Assembly: GCA_016840905.1 (NCBI GenBank)
Contig: JAEORM010000137.1
Location: 1-19,458 of the forward strand
Length of the DNA: 19,458 bases
Direction of reading: 5' to 3'
Source of the DNA: Candidatus Gerdarchaeota archaeon
GTDB lineage: Archaea; Asgardarchaeota; Heimdallarchaeia; JABLTI01
A model generated the notes under the pieces. It was given only the letters and a program-made list of their open reading frames with translations. It ran no database searches and had not been told where the DNA came from. Of this stretch, positions 15,629 through 19,458 are shown piece by piece (the stretch's first letter is position 1; the number at the start of each line of letters is the position of its first letter). The position numbers and the translations under genes were made by a program.

Positions 15629-16417
15629 ATGTCAATTATTATACACGGTTTTAAAACTTCAGGTGAAAAATTTAGCAAAGAAATAGCTATTAATGTTACT
15701 CAAATTAATTTAAACAATCAATCTCTTAAATCAATTGACCTAACACCTTTAGGTGAATGTAAGGAATTAAAATACCTTAATCTAAGTTCAAATAGTTTTG
15801 AGCATATTGATTTAATACCTTTACGAAGATGTAAAAAACTTGATCATTTGTCATTGAATAGAAATAAACTTACTGATATTGATTTATCTCCTTTAGCATT
15901 ATGCGAAAATCTCAAACAATTATATTTAGAAAGAAATCAATTAATGTCCATATATTTGAAGCCCTTAAGCGAATGTAAAAAACTTGAAATTTTATCCTTA
16001 GTAGGAAATAAATTGTCTGCAATAAGTCTAAAACCTCTTGCTAGGTGTGAATCATTAAGTTGGTTTGAATTAGAAGCTAATCAATTAGTATATATTGATC
16101 TCGAACCACTTATTGAATGTAAAAACCTTATGCATATTGGTTTAGCTTTTAACCAATTAACAATGATTGATTTACAACCAGTTAGCATGATTGAAAGTAT
16201 AGAAGAAATTGATCTATCAGACAATCCATTGGGACCAATTGATATTTCACCTCTAAGAAGATGTATGAAATTAAGATTTCTCTTTATCGCAGATGATAAT
16301 CCTATTGAATGGCGTGATAAAGAATTAGATGAAAAAGCATTACCAGATTATTTGAAAACACAATATCTAAAAAGGATTAGAGCTGCTCGAGATAATTTTA
16401 TCAAAGAACATCAATAA
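15629..16417 (+). CDS. leucine-rich-repeat protein with strict 24-residue period
   Basis: This 262-residue protein is almost entirely leucine-rich repeats. From about residue 35 the unit is LxxLxLxxNxLxxIDLxPLxxCxx, repeated eight times without a single insertion. A cysteine sits at the same place in each unit (44, 68, 92, 116, 140, 164, 212); residue 188 is Ile instead. The N-terminal about 30 residues and the C-terminal basic helix (about 225-262, RDKELDEKALPDYL onward) serve as caps. There is no signal peptide or membrane segment, so it is probably cytosolic. LRR solenoids bind proteins, and cytosolic ones are numerous in Asgard archaea. The start has GAGGAT upstream and a T8 run (16435-16442) follows. 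A partner cannot be named. Confidence 0.9.
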   Translation: MSIIIHGFKTSGEKFSKEIAINVTQINLNNQSLKSIDLTPLGECKELKYLNLSSNSFEHIDLIPLRRCKKLDHLSLNRNKLTDIDLSPLALCENLKQLYLERNQLMSIYLKPLSECKKLEILSLVGNKLSAISLKPLARCESLSWFELEANQLVYIDLEPLIECKNLMHIGLAFNQLTMIDLQPVSMIESIEEIDLSDNPLGPIDISPLRRCMKLRFLFIADDNPIEWRDKELDEKALPDYLKTQYLKRIRAARDNFIKEHQ

Positions 16418-16505
16418 TTCAAAAAATAGTTTTCTTTTTTTTATACAATAAAATCTTTAATTAAACGCAGTAAATTTTTATGAAAGTAAGAGTATATCTA
16501 AAGAT

Positions 16506-18161
16506 GTGTTTAAATTGAACTTGGAAACAGATATTCTTATTATTGGAGGTGGAAGTGCAGGTTGTTTAGCTGCGATTGTAGCCAAAGAAAAAAATCCGAA
16601 TGCTGAAGTTCTAGTTGTTGAAAAAGGGGATTTAAATAGAAGTGGCTCAATTGCTATGGGTATGGATGCATTGAATATTGTTGTTCAACCAGGAATAAAC
16701 ACACCAGAACAATATATCAATTCTGCAATTATAGCAACAGATGGAATTTTGGATTACAAACCCAGTTATAAAATGGCAGAAAGAAGTTATTCAATGTTAA
16801 AACTTTTAGAGAGTTGGGGTATATGTTTTCCTAAAAATAATCAAGATGAATATATCTCTTTACAAGTTCATGCAAAAGGTAAATTCCTAGTTGAGATGGA
16901 TTCACCAAATCTTAAGCTTATTTTGGCTGATAAAGTCAAAAAATCTGGTACACAGATTTTAAATCGAACAATGATTACAAAACTACTAGTATCAAATAAT
17001 CAAGTAACTGGAGCTATGGGATTCAATCTTAGATCAGGGGAATTCATCGCTATATCAGCAAAAGCAACAATATTAGCTAATGGTGGTTGCGCACGATTTT
17101 CTCTTCCAAATTCAGGCTATCTTTATGGGATATTTGATTACCCAGGGAATGCTGGTGATGGTTATTCTTTGGCCTATCGAGCTGGAGCTCAATTAACTGG
17201 GTTTGAATATACCGTTTGCTCACCACTCATAAAAGATGTTAACATTCCATTACTATATATAACTCTTACACGTGGTGCTAAAGTAATAAATGCATTTGGT
17301 AATGAAATTAAACTTGAGCATCTATCGACTCAAACAATGTTAAAAGAGCTTAGAGAAGGTAGAGGACCAATTTTTATTAAACTAAGTCACCTGCCAGAAG
17401 AAAAAATACAAGAAATTGAACGAATTCTTTTCTCAACTGAACGTCCAATTCAGAAACGATTTTGGGAAAATAGAGGTATAGATTTTAGAGAAGGATTAAT
17501 TGAATTAGGAATAACTGAATATCAATTATGTGGTGGACATGGTCTAACAGGTGTTGTTGTAAATGAAAAGGCAGAAACAACACTAAAAGGACTCTTTGCT
17601 GCAGGTGATGTTGCTTGTGTTCCTTTACAACATTTAACTGGAGCTTTTGTTTTTGGAGAAATAGCAGCTGAAAATGCTATCAACTTTGCTAATGACAACA
17701 ATTATAGTGAAATCAATGATATGACTATCGAATCAGAAAAAGAAAGACTATTCAAAATTATAAATGATGAGGAAACAAATAAATCAATAACCCTTGGAGA
17801 ATTTGAATATAAAATCCGTCGAGTAATAAGTGATTATGTTGTACCACCAAAAAATGAACAAAAACTTCGCCAAGCTTTATGGTGGGTTCCAAGATTTAGA
17901 AATGAGATTAACAAGGTTAAAGTAAAAGATTATCATGAATTGAGCAGGCTTCTAGAAATAGAATTTATCTTAGATTGTGCTGAGCTTTCAACTTATGCTT
18001 CTCTTGAACGAAAAGAAAGTCGTTGGGGATGGTTCCACTATAGAACAGATTTCCCACAGAAAGATGATTTGAATTGGTTAAAGCATATTATACTAGAAAG
18101 AGGAGAGAAATTTGGTGACATAAAAATCTCTCTAGTACCAATTGAAACCAAAGGTGAATGA
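16506..18161 (+). CDS. FAD-dependent oxidoreductase, AprA/fumarate-reductase flavoprotein-like
   Basis: This 551-residue flavoprotein belongs to the succinate dehydrogenase/fumarate reductase/APS-reductase alpha superfamily. The dinucleotide fold is DILIIGGGSAGCLAA (9-23). The LNRSGSIAMGMDALNIV block is the superfamily's capping-loop region, and the FAD-closing motif is GGHGLTGVVVNEKAETTLKGLFAAGDVAC. A helical C-terminal domain follows, including KLRQALWWVPRFR. AprA proper is usually over 600 residues; this is shorter. The GTG 16506 start is the only good one in frame near the N-terminal fold and has only a weak site. A 2[4Fe-4S] ferredoxin gene follows three bases after the stop, so electrons most likely pass between FAD and that partner. 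Substrate unknown; sulfate respiration is not implied, because no sat or qmo genes are seen nearby. Confidence 0.85.
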   Translation: MFKLNLETDILIIGGGSAGCLAAIVAKEKNPNAEVLVVEKGDLNRSGSIAMGMDALNIVVQPGINTPEQYINSAIIATDGILDYKPSYKMAERSYSMLKLLESWGICFPKNNQDEYISLQVHAKGKFLVEMDSPNLKLILADKVKKSGTQILNRTMITKLLVSNNQVTGAMGFNLRSGEFIAISAKATILANGGCARFSLPNSGYLYGIFDYPGNAGDGYSLAYRAGAQLTGFEYTVCSPLIKDVNIPLLYITLTRGAKVINAFGNEIKLEHLSTQTMLKELREGRGPIFIKLSHLPEEKIQEIERILFSTERPIQKRFWENRGIDFREGLIELGITEYQLCGGHGLTGVVVNEKAETTLKGLFAAGDVACVPLQHLTGAFVFGEIAAENAINFANDNNYSEINDMTIESEKERLFKIINDEETNKSITLGEFEYKIRRVISDYVVPPKNEQKLRQALWWVPRFRNEINKVKVKDYHELSRLLEIEFILDCAELSTYASLERKESRWGWFHYRTDFPQKDDLNWLKHIILERGEKFGDIKISLVPIETKGE

Positions 18162-18164
18162 ATA

Positions 18165-18359
18165 ATGGCATTAATTATTGATACAGAATTATGCAACAGT
18201 TGTGGAGTTTGTATAGAACGTTGCCCTATGGATATTATAAGATTGGATGAAAATGGAGTACCATATATGAAATATGATGAATGCTGGTATTGTGGTGTTT
18301 GTGAAGAGGATTGTCCTGAAAAGGCATTGAAAATTGATTTACCATATCTTGTTAAATGA
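18165..18359 (+). CDS. 2[4Fe-4S] ferredoxin, partner of the flavoprotein
   Basis: This is a 64-residue bacterial-type ferredoxin with two complete cluster motifs: CNSCGVCIERCP (Cys10, 13, 16, 20) and CWYCGVCEEDCP (Cys40, 43, 46, 50). In this fold the fourth cysteine of each motif ligates the other cluster. The position and pairing with an AprA-like protein resemble AprB, but AprB has about 150 residues with long tails, and none is present here. The gene starts 3 nt after the flavoprotein stop and its Shine-Dalgarno AGGTGA (18152-18157) lies inside the previous gene's last codons, so the two are translationally linked. It is expected to carry electrons to or from the flavoprotein in the cytosol. 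Confidence 0.9.
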   Translation: MALIIDTELCNSCGVCIERCPMDIIRLDENGVPYMKYDECWYCGVCEEDCPEKALKIDLPYLVK

Positions 18360-18373
18360 ATATTGAGAAAAAA

Positions 18374-18390
18374 GGAATCAAATTGATTCC
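18374..18390. terminator. bidirectional hairpin between convergent genes
   Basis: GGAATCAA (18374-18381) and TTGATTCC (18383-18390) form a stem between the ferredoxin gene (+) and the SBBP gene (-). A6 on its left (18368-18373) is T6 for minus transcripts, and the right flank is T/C-rich for plus transcripts. The minus gene's stop codon lies within the left arm. Confidence 0.6.
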
Positions 18391-19458
18391 TTCCTTCTTT
18401 TGCGTACGATAAACACCAATATAGGCAAAGTTACAATAAAAGCTAGAAATCCATAGGATGAGGTTTCACTTGTTGGACTTGTAGGTGTGGGGGTCGGGGT
18501 AGGAGTTGGAGTAGGTGTAGGTGCTATTCCAATAGTAATTGTGTAATATTGTGTTTCGTTGTCATCTATTGCTACATTTTCAGATAACGAATCATCAATA
18601 GCTGTAATATAGTATCTGAGGACATCATTACCATTGAATGGTCCTATAGATGTTGTATAATTATTTTCAATGATATTTATCATTTCACTATCGATCCATG
18701 ATTGATCATTTATACTATATGAGAGTATTACTGAATCTATTCCATTAGTGTCATTTACTGTACAACTTATGGTTATACTATCTACATTGGTTGGTGATGA
18801 TGGATTGTGAGCAATATTAGTTATATCTGGACTTATGTAATCTTCAATATCAGTAAATTTCGTAAGAAAAGCATCAGAATAACTTCCACCAAAAGTACTA
18901 TTGTAAGCATTAAATGTAGGAAAGTTGCTTGATCTAGTATAACCTGTTATAATGCAACTACTATCAATTGCTGCAACACCATATCCAAAGTCATAATCAT
19001 TTCCACCAAGAAAAGAACTCCAGAGAAGTTCACCATCTAAAGTAAATTTTGCTATAAATAAATCATCATAAAGGTAAGATAATTTTGAAGTTTGAAATGC
19101 ATGTTCACATGGAAAATCATCTGAAGAAGTGCGACCTGTAATATAAATTGAATTATCAGTTGAAACTGTAATATCCCTTGCGAAATCATCATAGCCGCTT
19201 CCCCCTAGGTATGAACTCCAGAGTAGAGAATCATCAGCAGCAAATTTGGTTACAAAAGCATCATAATAAGCATTATAAGAATCATCGTAAGCATTCAATA
19301 TTGGAAAATCGGACGATTTGGTCTCTCCTGTAATATAATAATTTCCATCTAAATCCACAATTACACCATCACCACTATCGATTGCTGAACCACCCAAAAA
19401 AGTACTCATCAAAAGAGATCCATCTGTATCGAACTTTGTTACATAAGCATCCAAATTA
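18378..19458 (-). CDS. SBBP beta-propeller cell-surface protein (N-terminus outside window)
   Basis: This is the last ~359 residues of a surface protein; the frame runs off the window edge, where a TTG that could be misread as a start encodes an internal Leu. The first ~210 residues hold at least four SBBP-type repeats with the recurring DAFVTKF, SLLWSSYLGGSGYD and YITGxTxSSDFP elements, which are typical propeller blades. An Ig-like domain follows (DITNIAHNPSSPTNVDSITI..., about 215-305), then a TP-repeat stalk (about 308-325) and a single C-terminal membrane segment (FLAFIVTLPILVFIV) with a basic RKRRKE tail. This is a cell-wall-spanning adhesin-like layout, known from archaea and other prokaryotes. 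It is convergent with the ferredoxin gene. The ligand is unknown. Confidence 0.85.
   Translation of the reverse strand, partial: NLDAYVTKFDTDGSLLMSTFLGGSAIDSGDGVIVDLDGNYYITGETKSSDFPILNAYDDSYNAYYDAFVTKFAADDSLLWSSYLGGSGYDDFARDITVSTDNSIYITGRTSSDDFPCEHAFQTSKLSYLYDDLFIAKFTLDGELLWSSFLGGNDYDFGYGVAAIDSSCIITGYTRSSNFPTFNAYNSTFGGSYSDAFLTKFTDIEDYISPDITNIAHNPSSPTNVDSITISCTVNDTNGIDSVILSYSINDQSWIDSEMINIIENNYTTSIGPFNGNDVLRYYITAIDDSLSENVAIDDNETQYYTITIGIAPTPTPTPTPTPTPTSPTSETSSYGFLAFIVTLPILVFIVRKRRKESI

Noticed and set aside
16506..18359. dissimilatory sulfate reduction locus
   Set aside because: Both proteins are shorter than AprA and AprB and no sat, dsr or qmo gene is present; only superfamily resemblance is supported.
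18481..18530. TPTPTP-encoding repeat as a minisatellite or CRISPR
   Set aside because: It is the in-frame Thr-Pro stalk of a surface protein; there are no spacers and no cas genes.

Overview
This AT-rich window reads as archaeal. Coding starts are mostly preceded by GGTGA-type Shine-Dalgarno sequences, and candidate promoters are TATA boxes about 55-70 nt upstream of the starts. Leucine-rich-repeat, LVIVD and SBBP-repeat proteins with C-terminal anchors also fit. My best guess is an Asgard archaeon, possibly Heimdallarchaeia-like. That assignment is inference from protein style; there is no rRNA or other marker here. I see no CRISPR array, insertion sequence, integrase or phage gene.

Layout. 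1-389 (-) is the start of a ChrB C-terminal-domain protein cut by the window edge. 516-3051 (+) holds a flavodoxin, a class C beta-lactamase-fold hydrolase and an AlkA-type DNA glycosylase. 3072-5208 is a divergent pair: an S41 protease (-) and a winged-helix regulator (+). 5267-5728 (-) is a small DinB/ClbS-like protein. 5810-8371 (-) is a two-gene ABC exporter operon. 8885-9322 (+) is a small secreted or anchored protein I do not recognise. 9436-10434 (-) is a C45-type Ntn hydrolase. 10559-13631 (-) is a three-gene ABC-2 exporter operon. 13632-14406 is a long non-coding stretch with phased T-tracts and a GC-rich structured island. 14407-16417 (+) carries a LVIVD beta-propeller surface protein and a 24-residue-period LRR protein. 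16506-18359 (+) is a tight two-gene unit: an AprA/fumarate-reductase-like flavoprotein and a 64-residue 2[4Fe-4S] ferredoxin. 18378-19458 (-) is the C-terminal part of an SBBP-repeat cell-surface protein.

The strongest functional couplings are the two ABC operons and the flavoprotein-ferredoxin redox pair. The most unusual non-coding signals are: the GC-rich stem-loop cluster near 14202-14300, which has a tRNA-Gly-like anticodon arm; four 11-bp phased TGAAAC repeats at 8770-8813; a perfect 9-bp inverted repeat upstream of the first ABC operon; and hairpins that include the Shine-Dalgarno sequences of two separate minus-strand genes. I did not find a convincing new multi-gene system. These non-coding elements are the best candidates for something undescribed.
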